Assembly (NCBI GenBank): GCA_016839165.1
Contig: CP069300.1
Location: forward strand, 682,001 to 746,000
Origin: Bradyrhizobium sp. PSBB068
GTDB lineage: Bacteria > Pseudomonadota > Alphaproteobacteria > Rhizobiales > Xanthobacteraceae
Length of the DNA stretch: 64,000 nt
Direction of reading: 5' to 3'
Below, one piece after another: positions 8,133-16,591 of this stretch (the stretch's first letter is position 1; every line of letters starts with the position of its first letter). Under the pieces are notes generated by a model. That model was not told the DNA's origin and ran no database searches. It saw nothing but the letters and a program-made list of their open reading frames with translations. Both the position numbers and the translations under genes were made by a program.

Positions 8133-8519
8133 ATGACCATCAGTCGAACGCTGAAGCGCCTTGCAGCCGTCGCGGCGATCGCGGGAGCTCTCGTTGCCGG
8201 CGTCGTCACATCGCGCGCCGAGGACGCGCCGGCCGGCGATCCCGTCAACGGCAAGCGGCTCTATCTTGCCGACGGCTGCTTCGAATGCCACGGCCGCGCC
8301 GGGCAGGGCGGCCGCTTCAACTATCTGACGCCGGCGCTGGCGCAGATCGCGCTGCCGGTGGAATCCTTCATCGCCTTCCTGCGCGAGGCGCCGAACGACA
8401 TGCCGTCATTCTCGGCCGACGTGCTGTCGGACAAGGATGCCGCCGACATCCACGCCTATCTCAGCTCGCTGCCGGGACCGAAGGCGGCCAAGGACATTCC
8501 GCCGAACCTGAACCAGTGA
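8133..8519 (+). CDS. Monohaem class I cytochrome c
   Basis: 128 aa. A Sec signal peptide occupies roughly residues 1-30, then 'DPVNGKRLYLADGCFECHGRAGQGG' carries the C-x-x-C-H haem site. A Met in 'NDMPSFSADVLSDKDAADIHAYL' is the likely sixth ligand. The protein should sit in the periplasm and move single electrons. The ATG at 8133 is preceded by a GGGGG-rich site; an in-frame GTG at 8124 is less likely. It is 16 bp after the Tat-exported thiamine diphosphate enzyme and is probably co-transcribed and functionally coupled to it. Confidence 0.85.
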   Translation: MTISRTLKRLAAVAAIAGALVAGVVTSRAEDAPAGDPVNGKRLYLADGCFECHGRAGQGGRFNYLTPALAQIALPVESFIAFLREAPNDMPSFSADVLSDKDAADIHAYLSSLPGPKAAKDIPPNLNQ

Positions 8520-8592
8520 GGGATCTCCGCCCCGCACGGTGGCAGCTCATTTCATGTGTTCAAGTTCCGGCGTACGCCGCTCGGGCGCTTAG

Positions 8593-8982
8593 CTAGACGG
8601 CTGTCTCGTATCCGATGTCGAAATCGGAAGCGGCATATCCGCCGCGCATCGCGACATTCTCGCGCGACACTTCGATCAGGATGATCTTGACGTCGTTAGC
8701 CGGGACACCGAAGCTTTGCAGCCTGTCCACGATGGCCTTGTAGAGCGTGCGTTTGGTCGCGATGGCTCGGCCGGGAAACATCGTGATCTCGATATGGGTG
8801 AAGCGTTCGCTCGCCCAATCCGGAATCGCGAAGTTCTCGTGTGCATGCTGCACGAGCCGAAGAATCTTGTCGTGTAGTGGCGTTCTGAGTGTTGTGCTGA
8901 TCGCGTCCTGAATGGCGGACAGGAACTGGTCGCTTCGGCCGGCGAGCCAGCCTTCCCTTGTCTCGACGAGAACGTCAGGCAT
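8593..8982 (-). CDS. Tautomerase family protein (4-oxalocrotonate tautomerase/MSAD-like)
   Basis: 129 aa. The chosen start gives Met-Pro-Asp-Val, leaving Pro at position 1 after Met removal, as required for the catalytic base of tautomerase superfamily enzymes. An AAGGGG site lies just upstream. Two beta-alpha-beta units are visible, including 'FTHIEITMFPGRAIATKRTLYKAIVDRL' and 'VKIILIEVSRENVAMRGG', the layout of the fused longer tautomerases. The frame could begin at 9174, but the upstream part is not protein-like. Cytosolic; substrate unknown. It stands alone, divergent from the ABC transporter operon. Confidence 0.8.
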   Translation of the reverse strand: MPDVLVETREGWLAGRSDQFLSAIQDAISTTLRTPLHDKILRLVQHAHENFAIPDWASERFTHIEITMFPGRAIATKRTLYKAIVDRLQSFGVPANDVKIILIEVSRENVAMRGGYAASDFDIGYETAV

Positions 8983-9544
8983 GTTGGTCCCCTTTTGGGC
9001 TGCAAGCCGATTGCCGAAGTTCGAGCAAGCGTATGGGACGCGGCGGCGTTCACAATTCGGATGTTCCGATGCCGCGCTTCGATCGTGCCGAAGTTCGCCT
9101 GCGATCGCGTTCTCGTCATTTTGGTGAGGTCGCGCGTAACCGCGTCGGACGCCAGCCGGGGTCTTCATCTCCACGCTGAACGTTCAGTAAAATGCCAAAC
9201 TAAACATCAAGCCGAGCCGGCCCTGGTGTTTTTCGCCATCCGGCATTGCTGCATTGCGGTGGTTCGTGCAGGCATTTATGGCGATCTGTCCATCATCGTT
9301 TCTCGTCAGAAACCGGCTTGACGGGTTCCGGAATTTAGTAATACGTTTAGTATTACAAGAACGATAAACATCACGCATCGAGCCGATGTGTGGGAGGAGC
9401 CCAGCCCATCCGGACCGCAATGTCCGGATGCGTTTCGTCTCGCTCTCCATCATCGCTCATCAACTCGGTTTCGGAGTGTCGGCGTCAATCCGGCAGGATG
9501 CGCCGAGCGGGTCAGGTGCTTCAACGATAGGGAGGAAATGGATT
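8983..9544. promoter_or_regulatory. Regulatory region of the ABC transporter/dihydroxyacetone kinase operon
   Basis: This 562-bp gap separates the tautomerase gene from the binding-protein gene. It contains the inverted repeat described separately at 9338-9356 and a TTGACG hexamer at 9318-9323, which could act as a -35 box with the palindrome over the -10 region. A clear GGAGG ribosome site is near 9532-9540. No believable gene lies inside. Confidence 0.5.
9338..9356. promoter_or_regulatory. Candidate operator GTAATAC-5-GTATTAC
   Basis: A perfect 7-bp inverted repeat with a 5-base centre (GTTTA) in an A/T-rich island, 15 bases downstream of TTGACG (9318-9323) and about 190 bp before the first gene of the transporter operon. 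The overlap with the expected -10 region suggests a repressor site. The regulator is not identified; the HTH protein at 18204 is one candidate. Confidence 0.55.
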
Positions 9545-10903
9545 ATGCGAACATTGGGATGGTTGCGTAGTACGGCGGCGTCCGCGGTCGTTGCGGTCGC
9601 TGCACTCGGCGTTCTCGGCGGCGGGCAAGCCGCGGCGCAAGGCAAGCAGCTCACGCTGTGCTGGGCGGCGTGGGATCCGGCCAACGCGCTGGTCGAGCTC
9701 GGCAAGGACTTCACCAAGCAATCCGGCATCGAGATGAAATACGAGTTCGTCCCCTGGACGAGCTACGCCGATCGCTTCCTCAACGAGCTCAACTCCCACG
9801 GCAAGCTCTGCGACCTGATCATCGGCGACAGCCAGTGGATCGGCGGCGCCGCCGAGAACAAGTGGTACGTCAAGCTCAACGACTTCTTCGACAAGGAGAA
9901 GATCTCGATGGACGACTTCGTCCCGGCGACCGTCGTCGGCTATTCGCAATGGCCGAAGAACACGCCGAACTACTGGGCGCTGCCGGCCATGGCCGACGCG
10001 GTGGGCTGGACCTATCGCAAGGACTGGTTCTCGCGACCCGAGATTCAATCCGCGTTCAAGGCCAAGTACGGCCGCGACCTGGCGCCGCCGAAGACCTATG
10101 ACGAGCTGAAGCAGGTCGCCGAGTTCTTCCAGGGCCGCGAGATCGACGGCAAGAAAGTCTACGGCGCCTACATCTTCACCGAGCGCGGCTCGGAAGGCAT
10201 CACGATGGGCGTGACCAACGTGCTGTACAATTACGGCTTCGCCTACGACAATCCGAAGAAGCCGTACCAGATGCAGGGCATCGTCAATTCCGCCGACGCG
10301 GCCAAGGGGCTCGAGTTCTACAAGGAGCTCTACAAGTGCTGCACGGCGCCCGGCATGACCAACGCCTACATGCAGGAAGGCCTCGATGCCTTCAAGTCCG
10401 GCCAGGTCGCGATGCAGATGAACTGGTTCGCGTTCTTCCCCGGCCTCTACAAGGATCCGAATGTCGGCGGCGACAAGATCGGCTTCTTCGTCAATCCGGC
10501 CGGCCCGAAGGGGCATTTCACCCAGCTCGGCGGCCAGGGCATCTCGGTGGTGGCAACCTCCGACCACAAGGACGACGCGCTTGCCTACATCAAGTGGTTC
10601 GCGCAGCCCGCCGTGCAGCAGAAATGGTGGCAGATCGGCGGCTATTCGGCGTTGAAGGCGGTGGTCGACGCGCCCGAGTTCCCGAAGAGCGCGGCGTTCG
10701 CGCCGCAATTCCTGGAGTCGATGGGCATCGTCAAGGACTTCTGGGCCGAGCCGTCCTACGCGCAGCTGCTGCTCGACATGCAGAAGCGGGTGCATGACTA
10801 CGTCGTTGCCGACAAGGGCACGGCGCAGCAGGCGCTGGATCTCCTGGTCAAGGACTGGACCAAGGTCTTCAAGGAGCAGGGCAAGGAAGTCGCCTCGCAA
10901 TAG
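9545..10903 (+). CDS. ABC transporter periplasmic solute-binding protein (family 1, sugar/polyol type)
   Basis: 452 aa. The ATG at 9545 follows GGGAGGAAATGGATT, a strong ribosome site, and starts a Sec signal peptide cut near 'GQAAAQ'. The mature protein has the family 1 pattern: 'LTLCWAAWDPANALVELGKDFTK' first lobe, 'DLIIGDSQWIGG', 'ALPAMADAVGWTYRKDWF', and a C-terminal 'QAVVQQKWWQIGG'-like region seen as 'QPAVQQKWWQIGGYSALK'. It should capture the substrate in the periplasm for the permeases that follow. Linked dihydroxyacetone kinase genes suggest a polyol or triose substrate, by context only. The longer open frame from 9386 lacks a signal sequence. Confidence 0.9.
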   Translation: MRTLGWLRSTAASAVVAVAALGVLGGGQAAAQGKQLTLCWAAWDPANALVELGKDFTKQSGIEMKYEFVPWTSYADRFLNELNSHGKLCDLIIGDSQWIGGAAENKWYVKLNDFFDKEKISMDDFVPATVVGYSQWPKNTPNYWALPAMADAVGWTYRKDWFSRPEIQSAFKAKYGRDLAPPKTYDELKQVAEFFQGREIDGKKVYGAYIFTERGSEGITMGVTNVLYNYGFAYDNPKKPYQMQGIVNSADAAKGLEFYKELYKCCTAPGMTNAYMQEGLDAFKSGQVAMQMNWFAFFPGLYKDPNVGGDKIGFFVNPAGPKGHFTQLGGQGISVVATSDHKDDALAYIKWFAQPAVQQKWWQIGGYSALKAVVDAPEFPKSAAFAPQFLESMGIVKDFWAEPSYAQLLLDMQKRVHDYVVADKGTAQQALDLLVKDWTKVFKEQGKEVASQ

Positions 10904-10925
10904 AAGCCCACACTCCACCTGAACC

Positions 10926-10956
10926 GGCTTCCTCGAGGGCCGCCCCCGGGGAAGCC
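10926..10956 (+). other. Stem-loop between binding-protein and permease genes
   Basis: GGCTTCC (10926-10932) pairs with GGAAGCC (10950-10956) around a GC-rich loop. There is no T-run, so it is more likely an mRNA stabiliser or partial attenuator, common between a highly expressed binding protein and its membrane partners. Confidence 0.4.
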
Positions 10957-10971
10957 GAACCAGCCCAGCCG

Positions 10972-11946
10972 ATGGACACGATGACGACGATCTCGCAACC
11001 CGATCATGCTACGATGCCAGGCGTGAGCACGCCTGTTAAATCCCGCGACGCCCGGCGCGTCCGCGGCCTGTCTGACCGGGCCATTGCTTGGCTGTTCGTC
11101 GCGCCGACGATCGCGCTGCTGCTCGCGATCAACATCTTTCCGCTGATCTGGATGATCCGGCTGTCCTTCACCAACCTCAACCTCAGTATGTCCTATCTGC
11201 CGCTGCGGTTCGTTGGTCTCGACAATTTCAGGGACATCCTCACCGACGAGGATGTCTGGTTCCGGCTGCAGACCACGGCGCAGTTCGTGATCTCGTCGGT
11301 GGCGTTGCAGGTGGTCGTAGGCTTCGGTCTTGCGCTGCTGATCAACCGGCAGTTTCGCGGCCACAGCTTCTGGACCACGATCATCCTGCTGCCGATGATG
11401 CTGTCGCCGGCGGTGGTCGGCAATTTCTGGACGCTGCTGTTGCAGCCGCAGATCGGGCCGTTCAATTATCTGATCAGCCTGTTCACGGGTGTGCCGCCGA
11501 GCTCGTTCAGCATGACCGGGCAGGTGTCGCTCGCGCCGTGGACCATCGTGCTGGTCGATACCTGGATGTGGGCGCCCTACGTCATGCTGATCTGCCTCGC
11601 CGGGCTGCGCTCGATCCCCGATTACATCTACGAGGCGGCGGAGGTCGACCGTGCCTCGGCCTGGCGGCAGTTCTGGTCGATCACGCTGCCGATGACGGTG
11701 CCGTTCCTGATGCTTGCGGTGCTGTTCCGCGCCATCGAGAACTTCAAGATGTTCGACATGGTCAATCTCCTGACCTCCGGCGGGCCGGGCTCGACCACCG
11801 AATTGGTGTCGATCTCGCTGAAGCGCGCGGCGTTCGAGAAGTGGCGCACCGGCTATTCCTCGGCGCTCGCCATCATCCTGTTCGTGACCGTGTTCGGTGC
11901 CGCCAACATCTACGTCAAGACGCTCAACAAGGTGAAGCAACGATGA
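10972..11946 (+). CDS. ABC transporter permease 1 (sugar/polyol importer)
   Basis: 324 aa inner-membrane protein with about six transmembrane segments. The cytoplasmic EAA loop, 'YIYEAAEVDRASAWRQFWSITLPM', contacts the ATPases and defines this as a carbohydrate-type (MalF-like) permease. Two start codons are possible, 10972 and 10981; neither has a strong ribosome site. The stop overlaps the next gene's ATG by four bases, implying translational coupling. Confidence 0.9.
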   Translation: MDTMTTISQPDHATMPGVSTPVKSRDARRVRGLSDRAIAWLFVAPTIALLLAINIFPLIWMIRLSFTNLNLSMSYLPLRFVGLDNFRDILTDEDVWFRLQTTAQFVISSVALQVVVGFGLALLINRQFRGHSFWTTIILLPMMLSPAVVGNFWTLLLQPQIGPFNYLISLFTGVPPSSFSMTGQVSLAPWTIVLVDTWMWAPYVMLICLAGLRSIPDYIYEAAEVDRASAWRQFWSITLPMTVPFLMLAVLFRAIENFKMFDMVNLLTSGGPGSTTELVSISLKRAAFEKWRTGYSSALAIILFVTVFGAANIYVKTLNKVKQR

Positions 11947-12905
11947 CCGCTGCCGCCACCAGATCCACCGCACATTCGATCGTCGAAGCCTCGCCGCGGA
12001 CCAAGGCGTTCGCCGGCGGCCTCGTCATCCTCTACGCCGTGATCACGATCCTGCCGCTGCTGTGGATCGTCGCCACCGCGTTCAAGTCGCAGAGCGATGC
12101 GATCGCCTATCCGCCCAAGGTGATCTTCGAGCCGACCCTCGAAGGCTATGTCAACCTGTTCACGGTGCGGACGCGCCAGACGCCGGACTTCATCGCCAAG
12201 CTGCCGCCGCCCGAGACATGGTACGACCAGCTGGTGCGCAAGCGGGACATGGTGATCGCAGGTCCCTCGAAGGTCGTGCCGCGCTTCGTTAACTCGCTGA
12301 TCATCGGTTTCGGCTCGACCTTCCTTGCGGTCTTCCTCGGAACGCTCGCGGCCTATGCGTTCTCGCGCTTCCGCATTCCGCTGGCCGACGATCTGCTGTT
12401 CTTCATCCTGTCGACGCGCATGATGCCGCCGGTCGCGGTGGCGATCCCGATCTATCTGATGTACCGGCAGCTCAACCTGACCGACACGCGGCTCGGCATG
12501 ATCCTGCTCTACACCGCCGTGAACGTCTCGCTTGCGGTCTGGCTGCTCAAGGGCTTCATCGACGAGATCCCGCGCGAGTATGAGGAGGCGGCGCTGGTCG
12601 ACGGCTATACGCGGCTGCAGGCGCTGCGCAAGGTGGTGTTGCCGCAGGCCGTCACCGGGATAGCGGCGACCGCGATCTTCTGCCTGATCTTCTCCTGGAA
12701 CGAGTATGCCTTCGCGGTGCTGCTGACCAGCGGCGAGGCGCAGACCATGCCGCCGTTCATCCCCTTCATCATCGGCGAGGGCGGGCAGGACTGGCCGGCG
12801 GTTGCCGCCGCGACCACGCTTTTCGTCGTCCCGATCGTCATGTTCACCGTGCTGCTCCGCAAGCATCTGCTGCGCGGCATCACCTTCGGAGCGGTGCGCA
12901 AATGA
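11943..12905 (+). CDS. ABC transporter permease 2 (sugar/polyol importer)
   Basis: 320 aa, with the start at the ATGA overlap with permease 1. It is MalG-like: an N-terminal membrane segment ('AGGLVILYAVITILPLLWIV'), a long periplasmic stretch, then the EAA loop 'REYEEAALVDGYTRLQALRKVVLPQ' and further membrane segments. It partners with permease 1 to form the channel. It overlaps the following small membrane-protein gene by another ATGA. The open frame extends upstream to 11088 inside permease 1, but that part is out-of-frame noise. Confidence 0.9.
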   Translation: MTAAATRSTAHSIVEASPRTKAFAGGLVILYAVITILPLLWIVATAFKSQSDAIAYPPKVIFEPTLEGYVNLFTVRTRQTPDFIAKLPPPETWYDQLVRKRDMVIAGPSKVVPRFVNSLIIGFGSTFLAVFLGTLAAYAFSRFRIPLADDLLFFILSTRMMPPVAVAIPIYLMYRQLNLTDTRLGMILLYTAVNVSLAVWLLKGFIDEIPREYEEAALVDGYTRLQALRKVVLPQAVTGIAATAIFCLIFSWNEYAFAVLLTSGEAQTMPPFIPFIIGEGGQDWPAVAAATTLFVVPIVMFTVLLRKHLLRGITFGAVRK

Positions 12906-13102
12906 GCGGCGCTGTGGCCACCAAGAGTGGAGTATCTCGCTGGTTTCGTCGCGGGCCGTGGGAGGCCGTCGCGATGACCTTGATCGGTGGCGGCATCATC
13001 ATGCTGGTGCAGCCGTGGTCGATCGATCTCTACAGCTACTCCTTCGCGACGATCCTGGCCGGCACGGTCGGCTTCGTCATCGTCAGCCATTTTCCGGAAT
13101 AG
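12902..13102 (+). CDS. Small membrane protein of the ABC importer operon
   Basis: 66 aa with two hydrophobic stretches ('AMTLIGGGIIMLVQPW' and 'YSFATILAGTVGFVIVSHF'), start coupled to permease 2 by ATGA. Similar-sized membrane proteins sit at this place in rhizobial glycerol-type ABC operons, where a DUF2160 protein is found. This one is shorter and I cannot assign it to that family. It may help assemble or stabilise the transporter; function unknown. Confidence 0.65.
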   Translation: MSGAVATKSGVSRWFRRGPWEAVAMTLIGGGIIMLVQPWSIDLYSYSFATILAGTVGFVIVSHFPE

Positions 13103-13106
13103 GGCC

Positions 13107-14204
13107 ATGGCACAGATCCGCATCGAGAACCTGCGCAAGTCGTTCGATCAGTTCACTGCGGTGGAAGGCTCGACCTTCACGATCGACGACGGCACGTTCT
13201 TCGCGATGCTCGGGCCCTCCGGCTGCGGCAAGACCACCACCTTGCGCATGATCGCCGGCCTCGAGCTGCCGACCGAAGGCAAGATCCTGCTCGACGGCGA
13301 GGACGTCACGTTCCACCGCGCCGCAGCCCGCGATATCGCCTTCGTGTTCCAGCTGTTCGCGCTCTACCCGCACATGAATGTCGGGGAGAACATCGGCTTC
13401 CCGCTGAAGTGCCAGGGCATGGCGAGGCGCGAGATCCGCGAGCGGGTGCAGGAGACCGCGCGGATGCTGCGGATCGAGCATCTGCTGTCGAGCAAGACCT
13501 CGAAACTCTCCGGCGGCGACCGGCAGCGCGTCGCGCTCGGCCGCGCGATGGTGCGGCGGCCGAAGGCGTTCCTGATGGACGAACCGCTCGGCGCGCTCGA
13601 CGCCGAGTTCCGCCATCTGATGTGCGGCGAGCTGCGCGACCTGCACGATCGCATCAAGGCGACCACCGTCTATGTCACGCATGACCAGCTCGAGGCGATG
13701 TCGATGGCCGACCAGATCGCCGTCATGAACAAGGGACGGGTCGAGCAGATCGGCACGCCGCAGGAGGTCTACGACCGGCCGGCGAGCATGTTCGTCGCCG
13801 ATTTCATCGGCTCGCCGCCGATGAACTTCCTGCGCTTCGAGGGCGGCCTGCAATCCGGCGATCGCGCCGTCAGCTTTCATGACACGAGGCTCGCGGTGCC
13901 GGAGATCCGCGAGGATCGCGCCAGCGCACCATTGGCGCTCGGCGTCCGTCCGGAGCATATCCGCTTCGCCGACGCTGGCGCCGTGCGCGGCGAGGTGTTC
14001 GGCGCGGAATATCTCGGCACCACCCAGATCGTCACCGTCGACACCGCCTATGGCCGGGTCGCGGCGCGGCTGCCCTCCAGCGCATCGGTGCGGATCGGCG
14101 AGACCATCGGTCTTGAATTCAACGCCGAGCGGCTGGCGCTGTTCGACATCGGCAGCGGCCTTGCGATCAAGACCGCCAGCAAGGAGAGCCCGCGCCATGG
14201 CTGA
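13107..14204 (+). CDS. ABC transporter ATP-binding protein 1 (MalK/UgpC-type)
   Basis: 365 aa. Walker A is 'GPSGCGKTTT' (residues about 36-45) and Walker B is 'AFLMDEPLGALDA'. The H-loop is 'YVTHDQLEAM', and a C-terminal OB-type regulatory domain begins around 240 ('GVRPEHIRF'). Two departures from consensus are visible. The signature reads LSGGDRQ where LSGGQ-x-Q is usual, and the Q-loop is 'VFQLFALYPHM'. The gene lies 4 bp after the small membrane-protein gene and overlaps the next ATPase gene by 8 bases. It probably forms a heterodimer with that second ATPase. Confidence 0.9.
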   Translation: MAQIRIENLRKSFDQFTAVEGSTFTIDDGTFFAMLGPSGCGKTTTLRMIAGLELPTEGKILLDGEDVTFHRAAARDIAFVFQLFALYPHMNVGENIGFPLKCQGMARREIRERVQETARMLRIEHLLSSKTSKLSGGDRQRVALGRAMVRRPKAFLMDEPLGALDAEFRHLMCGELRDLHDRIKATTVYVTHDQLEAMSMADQIAVMNKGRVEQIGTPQEVYDRPASMFVADFIGSPPMNFLRFEGGLQSGDRAVSFHDTRLAVPEIREDRASAPLALGVRPEHIRFADAGAVRGEVFGAEYLGTTQIVTVDTAYGRVAARLPSSASVRIGETIGLEFNAERLALFDIGSGLAIKTASKESPRHG

Positions 14205-15222
14205 CGTCACCCTGCGCAACGTCACCAAGCGCTTCGGCGCGGTGGAAGCGGTCCGCGACCTCTCGCTGACGGTGAGCGACGGCGAGTTCCTGGTGCTGCT
14301 CGGACCGAGCGGCGCCGGCAAGACCACGACGCTGCGGCTGATCACCGGGCTCGAAAGCCCGGATGCGGGCTCCGTGATGATCGACGGGCGCGACGTGACG
14401 CACGATCCGCCGGGCTCGCGGGACATCGCCTTCGTGTTCCAACAATACTCGCTGTATCCGCATCTCACAGTCTACGACAATCTGGCGTTTCCACTGCGTT
14501 CTCCGGCGCGGCGGGTGGCGGAGCCGATCATCCGCAAGCGCGTCGAGCAGACCGCGGAGCTATTGCATATCGCAAGCAAGCTGAACAACCGCGCCACCCG
14601 GCTGTCCGGTGGCGAGATGCAGCGGGTGGCGATCGGCCGCGCCCTGGTGCGCGATCCCTCGATCTATCTGATGGATGAGCCGCTGTCCTCGCTCGACGCA
14701 AAACTCCGCAGCGAACTTCGGCTCGAACTCAAGCGGATCCAGATCGAGCTCGGCGCGACTATTCTTTATGTCACCCACGATCAGGTCGAGGCGATGACGA
14801 TGGCCTCACGCATCGGCGTGATCAAAGACGGCCAGTTGCTTCAGCTCGGCACGCCCCGCGAGATCTACGAAAGCCCGTCCAGCAGCTACGTCGCCTCGCG
14901 GCTCGGCACGCCGCAGATCAACTTCCTGCCGGCGCGACTGCTCTCCGATGTGGCGATGCCGCAGGGAACCGAGACGGTCGGCATTCGCACCGAGCATCTT
15001 CAGCTCGCCGCGCGCAATGGCGGGCGGATGGTCGCCCGCGTGCATCGGGTCGAGCACCTCGGCGAGCAGAATCATATTCATCTGGACTATAAGGGCGAGA
15101 CGCTGGTGACGCTGGCGGATCCGCATCAGCCGCTGCAGGCCGGCCAGGAGGTCGATTTGCAGCTGGTGCATCCGTTGTGTTTCGACCGTGCGGGGCAGCG
15201 GATTGCCGCGGCGGTTCATTAG
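14197..15222 (+). CDS. ABC transporter ATP-binding protein 2 (MalK/UgpC-type)
   Basis: 341 aa. Walker A is 'GPSGAGKTTTLRL' (about 36-48), the Q-loop 'VFQQYSLYPHL', the signature 'LSGGEMQRVAIGRAL' normal in position, Walker B 'YLMDEPLSSLDA' and the switch His in 'YVTHDQVEAM'. A C-terminal TOBE-like domain follows. Having two different ATPase genes next to two permease genes implies a heterodimeric motor, as in rhizobial glycerol importers. The gene precedes dhaL by 21 bp, tying transport to the kinase. Confidence 0.9.
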   Translation: MADVTLRNVTKRFGAVEAVRDLSLTVSDGEFLVLLGPSGAGKTTTLRLITGLESPDAGSVMIDGRDVTHDPPGSRDIAFVFQQYSLYPHLTVYDNLAFPLRSPARRVAEPIIRKRVEQTAELLHIASKLNNRATRLSGGEMQRVAIGRALVRDPSIYLMDEPLSSLDAKLRSELRLELKRIQIELGATILYVTHDQVEAMTMASRIGVIKDGQLLQLGTPREIYESPSSSYVASRLGTPQINFLPARLLSDVAMPQGTETVGIRTEHLQLAARNGGRMVARVHRVEHLGEQNHIHLDYKGETLVTLADPHQPLQAGQEVDLQLVHPLCFDRAGQRIAAAVH

Positions 15223-15243
15223 AGGGGCGAGAGGATCGAAGAG

Positions 15244-15867
15244 ATGTCGTTGCCATCTGAGACATTCAAATCGTTGGTCAAGGCGGCCGCAGAGCAGGTC
15301 ATCGCCAGCGCGCCGGAGCTGACGAGCCTCGATCAGGCGATCGGCGACGGCGACCACGGGACCAACATGAAGCGCGGTTGCGAAGCCGTGCTCGGCAAAC
15401 TCGACGCCATCTCGGCGCAGCCGCTCGACGAGGCGTTCAAGATGATCGGCAAGACCCTGGTGATGACGGTCGGCGGCGCCTCCGGGCCGCTCTATGGCAG
15501 CTTCTTTCTCGCCGCGGGCGAGGCGCTCTCGCACGACAAGCAGCTGCCCGACGATCTCGCCGATGTCTTTGGCAGCGCCGTGAACGCGGTGAGCGCGCGC
15601 GGCCGCTCGCAGGTCGGCGAGAAGACGATGCTGGATGTGTTGGTGCCCGTGCTGGAGACGCTGAAGACCGCGGCCGGCCAGCCGGATCTGATCGCGCGGG
15701 TCCGCGCTGCGGCGACCGATGCAGTCGAACGCACCGCGCCGATGCAGGCCACCAAGGGGCGCGCCTCGTTCCTCGGCGCGCGCAGCGTCGGGCATGTCGA
15801 TCCCGGCGCGCGGTCGAGCTGTGTGCTGGTGCAGGCGGTGTGCGCCGGCCTGGAGGCACGGGCATGA
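15244..15867 (+). CDS. dhaL: Dihydroxyacetone kinase subunit DhaL (ADP-binding)
   Basis: 207 aa, near the family's usual 210. The metal-binding Asp triad is present in 'SLDQAIGDGDHGTNM' (Asp30, Asp35, Asp37); it holds the magnesium ions and the permanently bound ADP that DhaM re-phosphorylates. 'TVGGASGPLYG' and 'GRSQVGEKTMLD' are the other DhaL signatures. In PEP-dependent kinases DhaL passes phosphate to dihydroxyacetone bound on DhaK. The stop overlaps the dhaM start by ATGA. Confidence 0.93.
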   Translation: MSLPSETFKSLVKAAAEQVIASAPELTSLDQAIGDGDHGTNMKRGCEAVLGKLDAISAQPLDEAFKMIGKTLVMTVGGASGPLYGSFFLAAGEALSHDKQLPDDLADVFGSAVNAVSARGRSQVGEKTMLDVLVPVLETLKTAAGQPDLIARVRAAATDAVERTAPMQATKGRASFLGARSVGHVDPGARSSCVLVQAVCAGLEARA

Positions 15868-16256
15868 CCGAGACCGTGGGGATCGTGATCGTCTCGCACT
15901 CGAGCGACATCGCCAAGGGAACTGCCGACATGGTGCGGCAGATGGTGGGCAGCGAGGTCAAGGTGGCGTTCTGCGGCGGCAATCCCGACGGCGGATTGGG
16001 GACCAGCGTGCCGCTGATCATCGACGCCATCAATGCCGCCTGGTCTCCCAAGGGCGTCGCGGTGCTGGTCGATCTCGGCGGTGCCGAGACCAACAGCGAA
16101 ATGGCGGTCGAGATGCTGGAGCCGGCGCGGCGCGATCTCGTTGTCGTCTGCAATGCGCCGATCGTCGAGGGCGCCGTGATGGCGGCGACCGAGGCGGCGG
16201 GCGGCAGCTCGCTGGCCCAGGTCAAGGCGGTGGCCGAGGAACTCTCTGCCGATTGA
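15864..16256 (+). CDS. dhaM: PTS-dependent dihydroxyacetone kinase phosphotransferase subunit DhaM (EIIA domain only)
   Basis: 130 aa, the mannose-type IIA fold: 'VGIVIVSHSSDIAKGTADMV' with His12 as the phosphorylated residue, 'GTSVPLIIDAI' and 'DLGGAETNSEMA'. In E. coli DhaM this domain is fused to HPr-like and partial Enzyme I domains; here those come as the next two separate genes. It should accept phosphate from HPr and recharge the ADP on DhaL. Start chosen at the ATGA overlap with dhaL. Confidence 0.93.
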   Translation: MTETVGIVIVSHSSDIAKGTADMVRQMVGSEVKVAFCGGNPDGGLGTSVPLIIDAINAAWSPKGVAVLVDLGGAETNSEMAVEMLEPARRDLVVVCNAPIVEGAVMAATEAAGGSSLAQVKAVAEELSAD

Positions 16257-16278
16257 AATGTCGGCGATGCGATGATGG

Positions 16279-16590
16279 ATGATGAGTATGCTTGATAAAG
16301 CGGACGGACAGATCTTCACCGGCAATGTGCGGCTGGTGCATGCGGTCGGCATGCACGCGCGCCCGGCGGTCAAGCTGACCAAGCTCGCCAAGAAGTACCA
16401 GGCCCAGATCTCGGTGCGCGTCGCCGGGGCGCCCGAATGGATCAACGCCAAGAGCGTGGCCAAGATCATGGCGATGCGTGCCGCGCACGGCAGCACGATC
16501 GAGATCAAGGCCTCCGGCAGCGACGCCGAGGCCGCCGTGGCTGCGCTGGTCGATTTGGTCGCCAGCGATTTCCCGGATGGAGCAGGCTAG
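16279..16590 (+). CDS. HPr family phosphocarrier protein
   Basis: 103 aa. 'VGMHARPAVKLTKLAKKY' contains the HARPA motif with phosphorylated His26 and the conserved Arg. 'AKSVAKIMAMRAAHGSTIEI' covers the second helix, where Gram-positive HPr has its regulatory Ser ('KSIM'); here the Ser of AKSVAKIM is at that place. Three clustered ATG codons (16279, 16282, 16288) leave the exact start open. It lies between dhaM and the Enzyme I gene and probably serves this kinase only. Confidence 0.9.
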   Translation: MMSMLDKADGQIFTGNVRLVHAVGMHARPAVKLTKLAKKYQAQISVRVAGAPEWINAKSVAKIMAMRAAHGSTIEIKASGSDAEAAVAALVDLVASDFPDGAG

Positions 16591-16591
16591 C

